64,000 nucleotides of DNA from Albidovulum sp. Its GTDB lineage: Bacteria > Pseudomonadota > Alphaproteobacteria > Rhodobacterales > Rhodobacteraceae. The notes below the pieces were generated by a model. It was not told the origin of the DNA. It did not search any database and worked only from the letters and a program-made list of their open reading frames with translations. The stretch is taken from contig JALSJQ010000029.1 in assembly GCA_026989275.1 (NCBI GenBank), positions 1 through 64,000 of the forward strand. Direction: 5' to 3'. Below are positions 7,697 through 17,471 of the stretch, in pieces. The position numbers and the translations under genes were made by a program. Position 1 is the stretch's first letter. Each line of letters opens with the position of its first letter.

Positions 7697-9666
7697 GCCG
7701 TCCCCTCCCCCGCCTCCTCGAGCACGAGAAGGGGGGCGCCGGCCTCGATCTGCGCACCCTCCTCGGCCAGAACGGCGGTCACCACCCCGTCGAAGGGAGC
7801 CGCAAGGCTGTGCTCCATCTTCATCGCCTCCATCACCGCCAGACGCTGCCCCTTCGCGACCCTGGCCCCCGCTGCCACCTCGATCCGCCGCACGAGCCCC
7901 GGCATCGGCGCGGTGATCGTGCCGTCCGCCGCCTCCGGGCCGCTGCCGCGCGCGAGCGGATCGGGCAGGAAGAAGACCGGATTGCCCCGCCCGAAGACCA
8001 CCACCTCGCGCCCGGCCCGGCGCACCCGAAGCGGGGCCTTCCTCCCGTCGATGCGCCAGCCGCCGGCGCCGTGTTCGAGAACGAGGCTCTCCCCGCCGGT
8101 CCCGACACGATGGCGCCCCGGCCCGAGGGTCTCGAGCCGGGCCTCGATCCGCCTCTCCCCCTGCGGCCCTTCCTGCAGGAGCGGCACGTTCTGCACCATC
8201 GGCTGCCAGAGATGGAAGCCGAGATGGGGGTCGGCCAGCGCCTCCTCGCGCTCGAGCCCGGCGGCGGCGATGGCGGCAAGGGCGATCTCGGCGCCCGTCG
8301 GGGCCGCCACGCGCACGAGATCCTCGAGATGGCGGTCGATGATGGCGGTATCGAGATCCCCGGCCCGGAAGGCCGGCAGATCGACGAGCCGCGAGAGAAA
8401 GGAAAGGTTGGTCGCCGTGCCGACGATCTCGGTCGCCGCCAGCGCCCGAACCATGCGCCGAAGCGCGATCTCCCGGCTCGGGCCGTGGGTGACGATCTTG
8501 GCGATCATCGGGTCATACCAGGGGCTGATCTCGTCCCCCGCCCGCACGCCGGTCTCGATCCGCACATCCCCGGGGAAGGAAAGATGCGCGAGCCGGCCCG
8601 TCGCCGGCAGGAAGCCGGCCTCGGGCCGCTCGGCATAGAGCCGCGCCTCGACGGCATGCCCCGAGAGCGTGATCTCCTCCTGTCGCACCGGCAGCGGCTC
8701 CCCCGCGGCCACGCGCAGCTGCCACTCCACGAGGTCGATGCCGGTCACGGCCTCGGTCACCGGATGCTCGACCTGCAGGCGGGTGTTCATCTCCATGAAC
8801 CAGAACCGATCGGGGCGCAGCCCTTCCGAGGCATCGACGATGAACTCCACCGTCCCCGCGCCGCTGTAGCCGATCGCCTCGGCCGCCCGCACCGCCGCCT
8901 GCCCCATGGCGGCCCGCATCTCGGCGGTCATGCCCGGCGCCGGCGCCTCCTCGATCACCTTCTGATGGCGCCGCTGGGCCGAGCAGTCGCGCTCGTAAAG
9001 ATGCACCGAGCGGCGGCCGTCGCCGAAGATCTGCACCTCGACATGGCGTGGCCGGGCGACAAATTTCTCGATCAGCACCCGCCCGTCGCCGAAGGCCTTC
9101 TCCGCCTCCGAACGGGCGGCCTCGAGCGCGGCGCGGAAGTCCCCGGGCCGATCGACCCGGCGCATTCCCTTGCCGCCACCGCCGGCCACCGCCTTGATCA
9201 GCACCGGAAAACCGATCGCCTCGGCGGCGCCGGCGAGATGCTCCTCGTCCTGATTGTCGCCATGATAGCCGGGCACGACCGGCACCCCGGCCTCTTCCAT
9301 CAGCCGCTTGGCCGCATCCTTGAGCCCCATCGCCCGGATCGCCTTCGCCGAAGGGCCGATGAAGGTGAGCCCCGCCGCCTCCACCGCCTCGACGAAGTCG
9401 GGGTTCTCGGAGAGGAACCCGTAGCCCGGATGGATCGCCTCGGCGCCGGTGGCCAGAGCCGCCTCGATGATGGCCTCGCCCCGCAGGTAGCTGTCGGCGG
9501 GGGCCGAGGGGCCGATGCAGACCGCCTCGTCCGCCATCTCGACATGCAGGGCGGCGGCGTCGGCCTCGGAGTGCACCGCCACCGTCGCGATGCCGAGACG
9601 GCGGGCGGTGCGGATGATGCGGCAGGCGATCTCGCCGCGATTGGCGATGAGGATGCGTCGGAACAT
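7693..9666 (-). CDS. liuD: Methylcrotonyl-CoA carboxylase biotin-containing alpha subunit
   Basis: A 657-residue biotin carboxylase plus carrier protein; with LiuB it carboxylates 3-methylcrotonyl-CoA. The biotin carboxylase begins with FRRILIANRGEIACRI, has the ATP-grasp glycine loop AVAGGGGKGMR near residue 160 and EMNTRLQVEHPVTE near 290. The C-terminal biotinyl domain has AMKM with the biotin lysine at about residue 616. Length and layout match MCC-alpha. Other acyl-CoA carboxylase alpha subunits look alike; assignment to methylcrotonyl-CoA rests on the neighbours liuA, liuB and liuE. It starts directly after the macrodomain gene stop. Confidence 0.94.
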   Translation of the reverse strand: MFRRILIANRGEIACRIIRTARRLGIATVAVHSEADAAALHVEMADEAVCIGPSAPADSYLRGEAIIEAALATGAEAIHPGYGFLSENPDFVEAVEAAGLTFIGPSAKAIRAMGLKDAAKRLMEEAGVPVVPGYHGDNQDEEHLAGAAEAIGFPVLIKAVAGGGGKGMRRVDRPGDFRAALEAARSEAEKAFGDGRVLIEKFVARPRHVEVQIFGDGRRSVHLYERDCSAQRRHQKVIEEAPAPGMTAEMRAAMGQAAVRAAEAIGYSGAGTVEFIVDASEGLRPDRFWFMEMNTRLQVEHPVTEAVTGIDLVEWQLRVAAGEPLPVRQEEITLSGHAVEARLYAERPEAGFLPATGRLAHLSFPGDVRIETGVRAGDEISPWYDPMIAKIVTHGPSREIALRRMVRALAATEIVGTATNLSFLSRLVDLPAFRAGDLDTAIIDRHLEDLVRVAAPTGAEIALAAIAAAGLEREEALADPHLGFHLWQPMVQNVPLLQEGPQGERRIEARLETLGPGRHRVGTGGESLVLEHGAGGWRIDGRKAPLRVRRAGREVVVFGRGNPVFFLPDPLARGSGPEAADGTITAPMPGLVRRIEVAAGARVAKGQRLAVMEAMKMEHSLAAPFDGVVTAVLAEEGAQIEAGAPLLVLEEAGEGTA

Positions 9667-10215
9667 TCAGCCCTCCCCGAGCCGGACGAGCGCGGCGCGC
9701 GTGGCGGCGGCGCAGGCGTCATTGAAGCAGCAGATGATGACCTTCTCCGGCAGATCGTGCCCGGCCAGCCAGTCGCGGACCACGCCGAGCGCGATCGTCA
9801 TCGCCTGATCGGCCGGATAGCCATAGACGCCGGTGGAGATGGCCGGGAACGCCACCGTCCGCACCCCGAGCCGCGCCGCCTCCTCGAGCGACCGGCGCCA
9901 GGCCGAGGCAAGGAGCGCGGCCTCCCCCCGCCCGCCGCCGCGCCACACCGGACCGACGGTGTGGATCACCCATTTCGCCGGCAGGCGGTAGCCGCGCGTG
10001 ACCTTCGCCTCTCCCGTCGGGCAGCCTCCGAGCGTGCGGCATTCGGCCAGAAGCTCCGGCCCCGCCGCGCGGTGGATCGCCCCGTCCACGCCCCCGCCGC
10101 CGAGAAGGCTCTCGTTGGCGGCATTGACGATGGCGTCCACCTCGAGGCGGGTGATGTCGCATTTCTCCCGCAGCTCGATCCGCCCGGCAATGGTTTCCCG
10201 ACCCGTTTCCGTCAT
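9667..10215 (-). CDS. Macrodomain protein (O-acetyl-ADP-ribose deacetylase-like)
   Basis: A 182-residue single macrodomain of the YmdB/MacroD type. The ADP-ribose-binding and catalytic segments are visible: [22 protein letters not shown] near residue 27, the [28 protein letters not shown] stretch (shown here in parts: [17 protein letters not shown]) and [12 protein letters not shown] near residue 125. Such enzymes remove ADP-ribose from acidic residues or deacetylate O-acetyl-ADP-ribose. The gene lies between liuB and liuD, with its stop touching the liuD start, where many leucine operons carry the liuC hydratase. Why a macrodomain is in this operon is unknown. Confidence 0.9.
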   Translation of the reverse strand: MTETGRETIAGRIELREKCDITRLEVDAIVNAANESLLGGGGVDGAIHRAAGPELLAECRTLGGCPTGEAKVTRGYRLPAKWVIHTVGPVWRGGGRGEAALLASAWRRSLEEAARLGVRTVAFPAISTGVYGYPADQAMTIALGVVRDWLAGHDLPEKVIICCFNDACAAATRAALVRLGEG

Positions 10216-10257
10216 GCTTTCCTCCCAGACGGGCAGCGTCCAGCCGCTTTCTCTCCC

Positions 10258-11862
10258 CTACATCCGGAACACGCCGAAGCGTGTTTCGCCGATCGGCGCG
10301 TTGAGGGCGGCCGAAAGGGAAAGCGCCAGCACCGCGCGGCTCTTGCGCGGATCGATGATGCCGTCGTCCCACAGCCGCGCCGAAGCGTAGAGCGGGTCCG
10401 ACTGACGGGCGAACTGCTCGATCACCGGCCGGCGGATCGCCTCCTCCTCCTCGGGCGAGAGCGTCCTGCCGGCCTTTTCGAGCGCCGCCCGCTTGACGGT
10501 GACAAGCACTCCAGCCGCCTGCTCGCCCCCCATCACCGAAATGCGCGAATTCGGCCAGCTCCAGAGGAAACGCGGATCGTATGCCCGCCCGGCCATGCCG
10601 TAATTGCCCGCCCCGAAGGAGCCGCCGACGATCAGGGTGATCTTGGGCACGGCGGTGGTGGCGACGGCGGTGACCATCTTGGCGCCGTGGCGGGCGATGC
10701 CTTCGTTCTCGTATTTGCGCCCGACCATGAAGCCGGTGATGTTCTGCAGGAAGATCAGCGGGATCTTCCGCTGGGAGCAGAGCTCGACGAAATGGGCCCC
10801 CTTGATCGCGCTTTCGGAGAACAGCACGCCGTTGTTGGCGACGATGCCCACCGGCCAGCCGTCGAGATGGGCGAAACCGGTGACGAGGGTCTCGCCGAAG
10901 CGTGGCTTGAACTCGTCGAAGCGCGAGGCATCGACGATGCGGGCGATGACCTCGCGGATGTCGTAGGGGGTTCTGAGATCGGCGGGCACGATGTCGAGCA
11001 GCTCCTCCGGATCGAAGGCCGGCGGCTCGGGGCTGATGCGCTCCGGCCCGGCGGGGCGGCGCTTGGCGAGGCTCTCGGCCGCCTGCCGCGCGAGGGCGAG
11101 GGCATGGGCATCGTCTTCGGCAAGGTAGTCGGCCACTCCCGAAAGGCGGGTATGCACGTCGCCGCCGCCGAGCGCCTCGGCGCTCACCTCCTCGCCGGTC
11201 GCGGCCTTCACCAGCGGCGGGCCGGCGAGGAAGATCGTGCCCTGCTCGCGCACGATGATCGTCACGTCGCTCATCGCCGGCACATAGGCGCCGCCGGCGG
11301 TGCAGGAGCCCATCACCACCGCGATCTGGGGGATGCCCTTCGCCGACATGCGGGCCTGGTTGTAGAAGATGCGGCCGAAATGCTCGCGATCGGGAAAGAC
11401 CTCGTCCTGCTGCGGCAGGTTGGCGCCGCCAGAATCGACCAGATAGAAGCATGGCAGACGGTTTTCCTCGGCGATCGTCTGGGCCCGGAGATGCTTCTTG
11501 ACCGTCATCGGGTAATAGGTGCCGCCCTTGACGGTGGCGTCATTGGCCACGACCATCACCTCGCGGCCATGCACCCGGCCGATGCCGGCGATCAGCCCGG
11601 CACCGGGCGCGGCACCGTCATACATGCCGTGAGCCGCCGTGGCGCCGATCTCGAGAAAGGGCGAGCCCGGATCGAGCAGGTTCGCCACCCGCTCGCGCGG
11701 CAGCATCTTGCCCCGCTCCAGGTGCCGCCGGCGGGCCTTCTCGCCTCCGCCCGCGGCCGCCGCCTCCGCCGCTTCGCGCACCCGCGCGATCAGCGCGAGA
11801 TGGGCGGCACGATTGGCCCGCGTTCCGTCGCCCGCCGCAAGCGGTGTTCCGATGCGTTTCAT
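10258..11862 (-). CDS. liuB: Methylcrotonyl-CoA carboxylase beta (carboxyltransferase) subunit
   Basis: A 534-residue carboxyltransferase of the crotonase fold, partner of Liu[21 protein letters not shown] near residue 55, [12 protein letters not shown] near residue 115, the oxyanion segments [15 protein letters not shown] and [15 protein letters not shown], and [19 protein letters not shown] near residue 420 are typical of MCC-beta. The start at 11862 (MKRIGTPL) has a GAGAGGAAGG site; the open frame further upstream is Arg/Gly-rich and not plausible. It is followed by a 42-bp gap and then the macrodomain gene. Confidence 0.96.
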   Translation of the reverse strand: MKRIGTPLAAGDGTRANRAAHLALIARVREAAEAAAAGGGEKARRRHLERGKMLPRERVANLLDPGSPFLEIGATAAHGMYDGAAPGAGLIAGIGRVHGREVMVVANDATVKGGTYYPMTVKKHLRAQTIAEENRLPCFYLVDSGGANLPQQDEVFPDREHFGRIFYNQARMSAKGIPQIAVVMGSCTAGGAYVPAMSDVTIIVREQGTIFLAGPPLVKAATGEEVSAEALGGGDVHTRLSGVADYLAEDDAHALALARQAAESLAKRRPAGPERISPEPPAFDPEELLDIVPADLRTPYDIREVIARIVDASRFDEFKPRFGETLVTGFAHLDGWPVGIVANNGVLFSESAIKGAHFVELCSQRKIPLIFLQNITGFMVGRKYENEGIARHGAKMVTAVATTAVPKITLIVGGSFGAGNYGMAGRAYDPRFLWSWPNSRISVMGGEQAAGVLVTVKRAALEKAGRTLSPEEEEAIRRPVIEQFARQSDPLYASARLWDDGIIDPRKSRAVLALSLSAALNAPIGETRFGVFRM

Positions 11863-11983
11863 TCCCGGCCTTCCTCTCCCCGTTCGGCGGGCCATGTGAG
11901 CGCCCCCCGCCCTGCCTGCACGGCCTCCCGTCCGCCGCTCCGCCCGCGCGTCACGCGCGCGAGGCGGCATGTCCGACAACCGA

Positions 11984-13564
11984 TCATCCGCGTCCCTCCT
12001 CCTCCGCCGCCTCCTCGGCCGCCCGGGCCTTCAGCGCCTTGCGGATGACCTTGCCCGTCACCGTCATCGGCAGGGCGTCGAGAAAGGCGATCTCCCGCGG
12101 GTAGCTGTGCGCGGCGAGCCGCCCCCTCACCCAGTCCTGCAATGCCTCCTCCGTCACCTCCGCTCCCGGCTTCAGCACGACATAGGCCTTGACGATCTCG
12201 GTGCGCAGCCGGTCGGGCTTGCCGACCACGCCGACATTGGCCACCGCCGGATGGGTCAGCAGGCAGTCCTCGATTTCGGCCGGCCCGATGCGATAGCCGG
12301 CCGAGGTGATGACATCGTCCTCGCGCCCAAGGAAGCGAACGTAACCGTCTTCCCACAGGCCGCGATCGCCCGTCAGCATCCACTCGCCGCGGAACTTTTC
12401 CGCCGTGGCCTCCGGGCGCTGCCAGTAGCCGAGGAACATCGAGGCCGAACCGCGGCGCACGGCGATGTCGCCCTCGCCCGCGGCCGGTCGGCCGGCTTCG
12501 TCGAGAATGGCGATCTCGTGCCCCGGCACCGGCCGCCCCATGCAGCCCGGCCGCGGAGGAAAGAGGGCGTTGCAGGACGAGACGACCATGTTGCACTCGG
12601 TCTGGCCGTAGAATTCGTTGATGGTGAGCCCCATGGCCTCGCGGCCCCAGTCGAGCATCTCGGCCCCGAGGGGCTCGCCGCCCGAGGCGACGGTGCGCAA
12701 CCCCGCGAGCCGTGCGTCCTCGGCCCTGAGCATCCGTAGCGCCGTGGGGGGAAAGAAGACGTTGCGCACCTGCCCTTCCCGAACGATGCGCTGCGCCAGA
12801 TCGGGCGAGAAGGGGCCGGGAGGGCCGGCCACCACCGGCACGCCGAGCGCAAGCCCCGGCATGAGCACGTCGAAAAGCCCGCCGATCCAGGCCCAGTCGG
12901 CCGGCGTCCAGAGCACATCCCCCGGCCGGCCGAGAAAGTCGTGGCTGAGCTCGACCCCGGGCAGATGACCGGCAAGGAGCCGATGGCCGTGGAGCGCGCC
13001 CTTGGGCCTGCCCGTCGTCCCCGAGGTGTAGATCAGCACCGCCGGATCCTCGGGACCCGTCCCGGCCGGCGCATGGCCCTCGAGGCATGCCGCGGCCCCG
13101 GCCTCGTCGGGCAGATCCGCCTCCGTCAGGGAAACGACATCGAAACCCGCAAGCCGGCCCCGCCCTTCCTCGTCGGTGATGACGAAGCGGGCGGCGCTGT
13201 CCGCGAGCCGGCTTGCCAGCGCCTCGCGGCGAAAGAGCTTGAAGAGCGGCATCGAGACGGCCCCGATGCGCCAGATGGCGACATGGGCGGCGGCGGTGAG
13301 GGGCGATTGGGAGAGGAGCACGCCGACCCGGTCGCCCCGCTGCACGCCGCGGCCGCGCAGCATGGCCTCGACGCGGCGCGAGAGCGCCTGCAGGGCGCCA
13401 TAGCTCACCGGGCGGGGCGCCGGCCCGGTCAGATCGAGGATCGCCAGCCGCCCCGGCGCACGCGCGGCCCAGTCGTCGCAGACCTGCCGCGCCATGTTGA
13501 GCCACCGCGGCAGGCGCCAGCGGAACCGCCTCACCAGCTCGTCATAGGGCGCCTTCTCGAGCAT
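11984..13564 (-). CDS. AMP-dependent acyl-CoA synthetase
   Basis: A 526-residue ANL-superfamily ligase that activates an organic acid to its CoA thioester through an acyl-AMP. The P-loop-like motif [15 protein letters not shown] is near residue 185, [11 protein letters not shown] near residue 320, [20 protein letters not shown] near residue 415, and the catalytic lysine is in [12 protein letters not shown] near the C-terminus. Its place in the leucine operon suggests a branched short-chain acid (isovalerate) or acetoacetate as substrate; this is inference. Start at 13564 follows liuA by 45 bp. Confidence 0.92.
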   Translation of the reverse strand: MLEKAPYDELVRRFRWRLPRWLNMARQVCDDWAARAPGRLAILDLTGPAPRPVSYGALQALSRRVEAMLRGRGVQRGDRVGVLLSQSPLTAAAHVAIWRIGAVSMPLFKLFRREALASRLADSAARFVITDEEGRGRLAGFDVVSLTEADLPDEAGAAACLEGHAPAGTGPEDPAVLIYTSGTTGRPKGALHGHRLLAGHLPGVELSHDFLGRPGDVLWTPADWAWIGGLFDVLMPGLALGVPVVAGPPGPFSPDLAQRIVREGQVRNVFFPPTALRMLRAEDARLAGLRTVASGGEPLGAEMLDWGREAMGLTINEFYGQTECNMVVSSCNALFPPRPGCMGRPVPGHEIAILDEAGRPAAGEGDIAVRRGSASMFLGYWQRPEATAEKFRGEWMLTGDRGLWEDGYVRFLGREDDVITSAGYRIGPAEIEDCLLTHPAVANVGVVGKPDRLRTEIVKAYVVLKPGAEVTEEALQDWVRGRLAAHSYPREIAFLDALPMTVTGKVIRKALKARAAEEAAEEEGRG

Positions 13565-13609
13565 CGCACTCCTCCCTCGGCCTCGTCCCTGCCGGCCCGG
13601 GCCGCGCGC

Positions 13610-14773
13610 TCAGCCGGAAATCTTCATCAGCTCGCGGCCGATGAGCCAGCGGCGGATTTCGGAGGTGCCGGCCCCGATCTCCATCAGCTTGGCGTCCCGG
13701 AACAGGCGGCTGACCGTGCTTTCGTTCATGAAACCGGCGCCCCCGAAGGCCTGCACCGCCTGATGGGCCTGCTTCATCGCCTCCTCGGAAGCGTAGAGCA
13801 CGCAGGCGGCCGCATCCTGGCGCGTGACCTCGCCCCGGTCGCAGGCCCGCGCCACGGCATAGGTGTAGGCCCGGGCGGAGTTCATCGCGGTGTACATGTC
13901 GGCGATCTTGCCCTGCATCAGCTGGAAATTGCCGATCGGCTGGCCGAACTGGCGGCGCTCGTGCAGATAGGGCATCACCTCGTCCATGCAGGCCGCCATG
14001 ATGCCGAGACCGATGCCCGAGAGCACCACGCGCTCGTAGTCGAGCCCGCTCATCAGCACCTTCACCCCCTCGTTCTCGCGACCGAGAACATTCTCGAGGG
14101 GCACCTCCACGTCCTCGAAGACCAGCTCGGCGGTGTTGGAGCCGCGCATGCCGAGCTTGTCGAAATGGGGCGAGGTGGAAAAGCCCTTCCAGGCGCTCTC
14201 GACGATGAAGGCGGTGATGCCGTGCGGCCCGGCATCCGGGTCGGTCTTGGCATAGACGACGAGCGTGTCGGCATCGGGGCCGTTGGTGATCCAGTACTTG
14301 GTGCCGTTGAGCACGTAGCGGTCGCCGCGCTTCTCGGCCCGCAGCCGCATCGAGACCACGTCGGACCCGGCGCCGGCCTCGCTCATCGCCAGCGCCCCGA
14401 CATGCTCTCCCGAGATCAGCTTCGGCAGGTATCTGCGCTTCTGTTCCTCGGTGCCGTTGAGGCGAATCTGGTTGACGCACAGGTTCGAATGCGCCCCGTA
14501 GCTGAGCGAAACCGAGGCCGAGGCGCGGGCGATCTCCTCCACCGCCACCACATGCGCCACATAGCCCATGCCTGCGCCACCGTATTCATCGGGCACGGTG
14601 ATGCCGAGCAGGCCGAGCTCCCCCATCTCGCGCCAGAGTTCGCGGGGCATGTCATTCTCGCGGTCGATCCGGGCCGCCAGGGGCTTGAGCCGTTCCTGGG
14701 CCCAGCGATGCACCATCTCCCGCAGCGCCTCGATCTCCTCGCCGAGAGCGAAATCCATCGACCGGGTGAACAT
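13610..14773 (-). CDS. liuA: Isovaleryl-CoA dehydrogenase
   Basis: A 387-residue FAD acyl-CoA dehydrogenase that oxidises isovaleryl-CoA to 3-methylcrotonyl-CoA, passing electrons to ETF. ACAD signatures [16 protein letters not shown] near residue 130 and [11 protein letters not shown] near residue 345 are present. The catalytic Glu lies in [11 protein letters not shown] near residue 245, the position used by isovaleryl-CoA dehydrogenases rather than the later position of medium-chain enzymes. First gene of the operon; a promoter and operator lie 37-80 bp upstream. Confidence 0.95.
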   Translation of the reverse strand: MFTRSMDFALGEEIEALREMVHRWAQERLKPLAARIDRENDMPRELWREMGELGLLGITVPDEYGGAGMGYVAHVVAVEEIARASASVSLSYGAHSNLCVNQIRLNGTEEQKRRYLPKLISGEHVGALAMSEAGAGSDVVSMRLRAEKRGDRYVLNGTKYWITNGPDADTLVVYAKTDPDAGPHGITAFIVESAWKGFSTSPHFDKLGMRGSNTAELVFEDVEVPLENVLGRENEGVKVLMSGLDYERVVLSGIGLGIMAACMDEVMPYLHERRQFGQPIGNFQLMQGKIADMYTAMNSARAYTYAVARACDRGEVTRQDAAACVLYASEEAMKQAHQAVQAFGGAGFMNESTVSRLFRDAKLMEIGAGTSEIRRWLIGRELMKISG

Positions 14774-14809
14774 CTCCCTCCCCCCTTTTCCGCGGGTTGC
14801 GCCAGCTTG

Positions 14810-14825
14810 TTGAACGATCGTTCAA
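14810..14825. promoter_or_regulatory. Perfect 16-bp palindromic operator of the leucine operon
   Basis: TTGAACGATCGTTCAA is fully self-complementary and begins one base after the -10 box of the liuA promoter, so a bound protein would block transcription start. Palindromes of this form (GAACG-AT-CGTTC core) are typical of TetR-family operators. The TetR gene at 14935-15612 is an obvious candidate binder, though its own promoter carries a different palindrome. Confidence 0.8.
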
Positions 14826-14854
14826 TTTCTAGCCGCGCCCCTTTTCCCCGTCAA
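14826..14854 (-). promoter_or_regulatory. liuA operon promoter
   Basis: Reading the minus strand, TTGACG (14854-14849) is followed after exactly 17 bp by TAGAAA (14831-14826). The palindromic operator follows directly. The expected start of transcription falls inside the operator, about 45-50 nt before the liuA ATG. Confidence 0.65.
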
Positions 14855-14934
14855 GAACGGAGCATTGCGGGCCGGTCGGCGCCCTGCTGCGGGCGGACAA
14901 GGGGCATCGCCCCGGATGGCAGTCGGCGTATGCG

Positions 14935-15612
14935 TCAGCTGCCGGTCTCGACCATATCGAGCGCGGACAGCAGGGCGGCGATGCCGGGGACCGGGCCCGT
15001 GAAGGGCACGCAGGCGCCGCTCTCCTCGCAGAAAAGCGAAACATAGCCGTGAAGCAGGCTCCAGAGCATCACCTCGAGATCCCGCGGATCGCGCCCCGGC
15101 AGGCGAAAGGGGCGGCAGACCAATTGCAGAATCCCGTAGGAACGCCCGCCCTCACGGGCGATCTCCTCGATGCTCTTCGCATCGGCGCCCCGGGCGGCAT
15201 CGGCGCTGTCCGTCATCATCAGCCGATAGAGGGCGGGGTGCGCACGGGCGAAGGCGACATAACCCTCGCAGACCGCTTCGAGCCGGGCATGGGCATCGCT
15301 GCCGGCCCGGTCGAGACGGCGCTGCATTTCGGCGGCGAGCATCGCATGGCCGTGCGCCATGACCGCCAGCCTGAGCCCCGCCAGCGAGCGGAAATGATAG
15401 GCCGGCGCGGCATGGGACACACCCGCGAGCTGGGCGCAGCGGCGCAGCGAAAGATCCGGCCTTCCCGCACCGGGCGGGGATTCGTCGAGAAGGCGCAGCG
15501 CCGCCATTACCAGGGCGGTGCGCAGATCACGGTCGGAGCCGGAGCGTCGCCGGCCTTCGCGAGCCGCTGCAGCGGCGGCGGCTTTCCTGTCCCCTGCAAC
15601 TTGCCTGTCCAT
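14935..15612 (-). CDS. TetR-family transcriptional regulator
   Basis: A 225-residue repressor-type protein. After a basic/Ala-rich N-terminal tail of ~28 residues comes the TetR DNA-binding domain (RTALVMAALRLLDE, then helix-turn-helix LSLRRCAQLAGVSHAAPAYHFRSLAGL shown here as LSLRRCAQLAGVSHAA and YHFRSLAGL, residues ~55-80). The rest is an all-helical ligand/dimer domain of the WHG type. It lies upstream of the leucine operon on the same strand and divergent from a small membrane gene. Its promoter would start transcription at or next to the ATG, giving a leaderless message. Ligand unknown. Confidence 0.9.
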   Translation of the reverse strand: MDRQVAGDRKAAAAAAAREGRRRSGSDRDLRTALVMAALRLLDESPPGAGRPDLSLRRCAQLAGVSHAAPAYHFRSLAGLRLAVMAHGHAMLAAEMQRRLDRAGSDAHARLEAVCEGYVAFARAHPALYRLMMTDSADAARGADAKSIEEIAREGGRSYGILQLVCRPFRLPGRDPRDLEVMLWSLLHGYVSLFCEESGACVPFTGPVPGIAALLSALDMVETGS

Positions 15613-15618
15613 GTCCGC

Positions 15619-15654
15619 ACTATGACTGTCGGCTTGACGGTGTCAAGACGAGGG
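15619..15654. promoter_or_regulatory. Overlapping divergent promoters with palindrome (tetR / small membrane gene)
   Basis: The inverted repeat CTTGAC-GGT-GTCAAG (15633-15647) contains the -35 boxes of both directions. Leftward: TTGACA (15646-15641), 16 bp, CATAGT (15624-15619), with expected start at about 15612, the tetR ATG. Rightward: TTGACG (15634-15639) and 17 bp to a weak TAGCTT. A third half-site GTCAAG is at 15669-15674. A protein bound here would block both promoters; autorepression by the TetR is the simplest reading. Confidence 0.65.
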
Positions 15655-15755
15655 GGTAGCTTTCCACTGTCAAGTCGATGCCACCGTTCCGTCGGACGGC
15701 GGCCGTGCAGAGCCGGTCTCGACAGAGCGGCAAACCAACAGGGAGGAAGGAAGGA

Positions 15756-16157
15756 ATGACGACAGAAAAGGGACTGGACGTTTCCCGCGGCTTTCTCGTG
15801 ACCGCCGTGATCTACATCGTCATCGGCATGGGGATCGGGATCGGCATGGGAGCGACGCAGAACTTCGCCCTCAAGGGAGCGCATGTGCATGCCAACCTGG
15901 CCGGTTTCGTGCTCATGACCCTGTTCGCACTCACCTACCGCAGCTTCCCTGCAATGGCGGGACGCCGTCTGGCGCAGGCGCAATTCTGGGTCTTCCAGCT
16001 GGGAGCGTTCCTGATGAACGGGGCGCTGGTGCTGATGCTTTCGGGCATCGTCAGCGAAGCGCGGATCGTGCCGGTGCTGGTGCCGGGGGAGCTCCTGGTG
16101 TTGGCCGGCATGGTGCTGTTCGGCTGGCTCGTCCTGCAGAGCACGCGCGAAGGCTGA
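15756..16157 (+). CDS. Small four-helix membrane protein resembling a heme-copper oxidase subunit I fragment
   Basis: A 133-residue protein with four membrane helices (about residues 14-36, 42-60, 72-95, 104-126). The segment KGAHVHANLAGFVLM near residue 40 resembles the HxHxNLxG motif of helices in cbb3/NO-reductase-type subunit I and of small proteins related to them. The start at 15756 (MTTEKG) has a strong GGGAGGAAGGAAGG site. It is divergent from the TetR gene and shares its promoter region, so it is probably a target of that regulator. Function unknown; heme binding through the two His is possible but unproven. Confidence 0.75.
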   Translation: MTTEKGLDVSRGFLVTAVIYIVIGMGIGIGMGATQNFALKGAHVHANLAGFVLMTLFALTYRSFPAMAGRRLAQAQFWVFQLGAFLMNGALVLMLSGIVSEARIVPVLVPGELLVLAGMVLFGWLVLQSTREG

Positions 16158-16389
16158 CCGCACCGGACGGGGCGGGGCATGCCACAGCGATCGACCGGCA
16201 AGGGCGGCCCTGCCGCGGACGGCCGGGCGGCGCCCTGCCGCTCCGGGCGACCGGCCCCTTTCACACCGCAGGCATTTCCGACACACGCATTCCCGGCCCG
16301 CCGCGGCCACCCGCCGCCTTGTCCCGCAGGCGGCGGATTGCTAGGCTTCGAAGAAGGCAGCCTCACCGGCGCCACAGCGTGGAGACAGA

Positions 16390-17223
16390 ATGCGCCATTC
16401 CCGGTCGATCCTGCCGCAATTCTATGTGACGGCGCCCCAGCCCTGCCCCTATCTGCCGGGGCGGATGGAGCGCAAGCTCTTCACGGCGCTTTCGGGCCCC
16501 ACCGCCCAAGCCCTGAACGACACCCTGTCCCGGCAGGGGTTCCGCCGCTCGCAGACCGTGCTTTATCGGCCTTCCTGCCCCGAATGCGCCGCCTGCATGT
16601 CGGCCCGGGTGCGGGTGCAGGATTTCCGCCCCTCGAGAAGCCAGCGGCGCATCCTGAAACGCAATCGCGACCTCGTCCGCATCGCCAACGCCCCCTGGGC
16701 GACCGAAGCGCAATACGCCCTTTTCCGCCGTTATCTCGAGGCCCGCCATGCCGGCGGCGGCATGACCGACATGGACCTGTTCGAGTTTGCCGCCATGATC
16801 GAGGAAACCCCGGTCGAGACTCGGGTGTTCGAATACCACATGGCCGATCCGGCGGCTCCCGAAGGGCATCGGCTCGTGGCCGTGGCGCTCACCGACATGC
16901 TGGCCGACGGACCGTCGATGGTCTATTCCTTCTTCGATCCCGACCTCTCGCGCCGCTCCCTCGGCGCCTACATGATCCTCGATCATGTCGAACTCGCCCG
17001 CCGGCACGGCCAGCCCTATCTCTATCTCGGCTACTGGGTGCCGGGCAGCGAGAAGATGGGCTACAAGGCCGCCTATCGGCCGCTCGAGATCCACACCCGC
17101 GAAGGCTGGCAGGATCTCGAGGACGAAAGCGCCTTCGACACCACCCCGCACCCCCTGGCCACCGAACCCGTGGCCGAACAGGTCGCCGCCATCCGCCTGC
17201 CGGAGATGCCGGCAAGGGGCTGA
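16390..17223 (+). CDS. bpt: Aspartate/glutamate leucyltransferase (arginyl-transferase family)
   Basis: A 277-residue aminoacyl-tRNA protein transferase of the bacterial Bpt type, which adds leucine to N-terminal Asp/Glu so that ClpS-ClpAP can degrade the protein. The ATE N-terminal domain has [13 protein letters not shown] near residue 19 and the Cys-rich [16 protein letters not shown] near residue 59. The C-terminal domain has [20 protein letters not shown] and [19 protein letters not shown], both strongly conserved in the family. Length is normal. It stands alone between two other units. Confidence 0.95.
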   Translation: MRHSRSILPQFYVTAPQPCPYLPGRMERKLFTALSGPTAQALNDTLSRQGFRRSQTVLYRPSCPECAACMSARVRVQDFRPSRSQRRILKRNRDLVRIANAPWATEAQYALFRRYLEARHAGGGMTDMDLFEFAAMIEETPVETRVFEYHMADPAAPEGHRLVAVALTDMLADGPSMVYSFFDPDLSRRSLGAYMILDHVELARRHGQPYLYLGYWVPGSEKMGYKAAYRPLEIHTREGWQDLEDESAFDTTPHPLATEPVAEQVAAIRLPEMPARG

Positions 17224-17425
17224 GCCGAAGGGCCGACAACACCGCACGAGGTTGGACGAAGCCGCAAGCGGAGGGCCGCCGGGAGCCGCAGGACCACCGA
17301 TGCCAGCGCCGCTGCCAGCCGCGCCGGTGGCCGCAGCCGGAGCGCAGGACGAAGCCGGAGAGAAGAAGCCGAAGGGCACCTCCCTTCGCGCTTCCTCCCC
17401 GTTCCCGGCCGGCAGGAATGCGAAA

Positions 17426-17452
17426 GGGGCGGCCCGCAGGCCGCCCCGCCCT
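17426..17452 (-). terminator. Terminator of the TRAP operon (probably bidirectional with bpt)
   Basis: GGGGCGGCC (17426-17434) and GGCCGCCCC (17439-17447) form a perfect 9-bp stem with a 4-base loop. On the minus strand TTTCG follows. It lies between the convergent bpt and dctM genes. Confidence 0.7.
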
Positions 17453-17471
17453 TCTTCGGTGACGCGGCACC

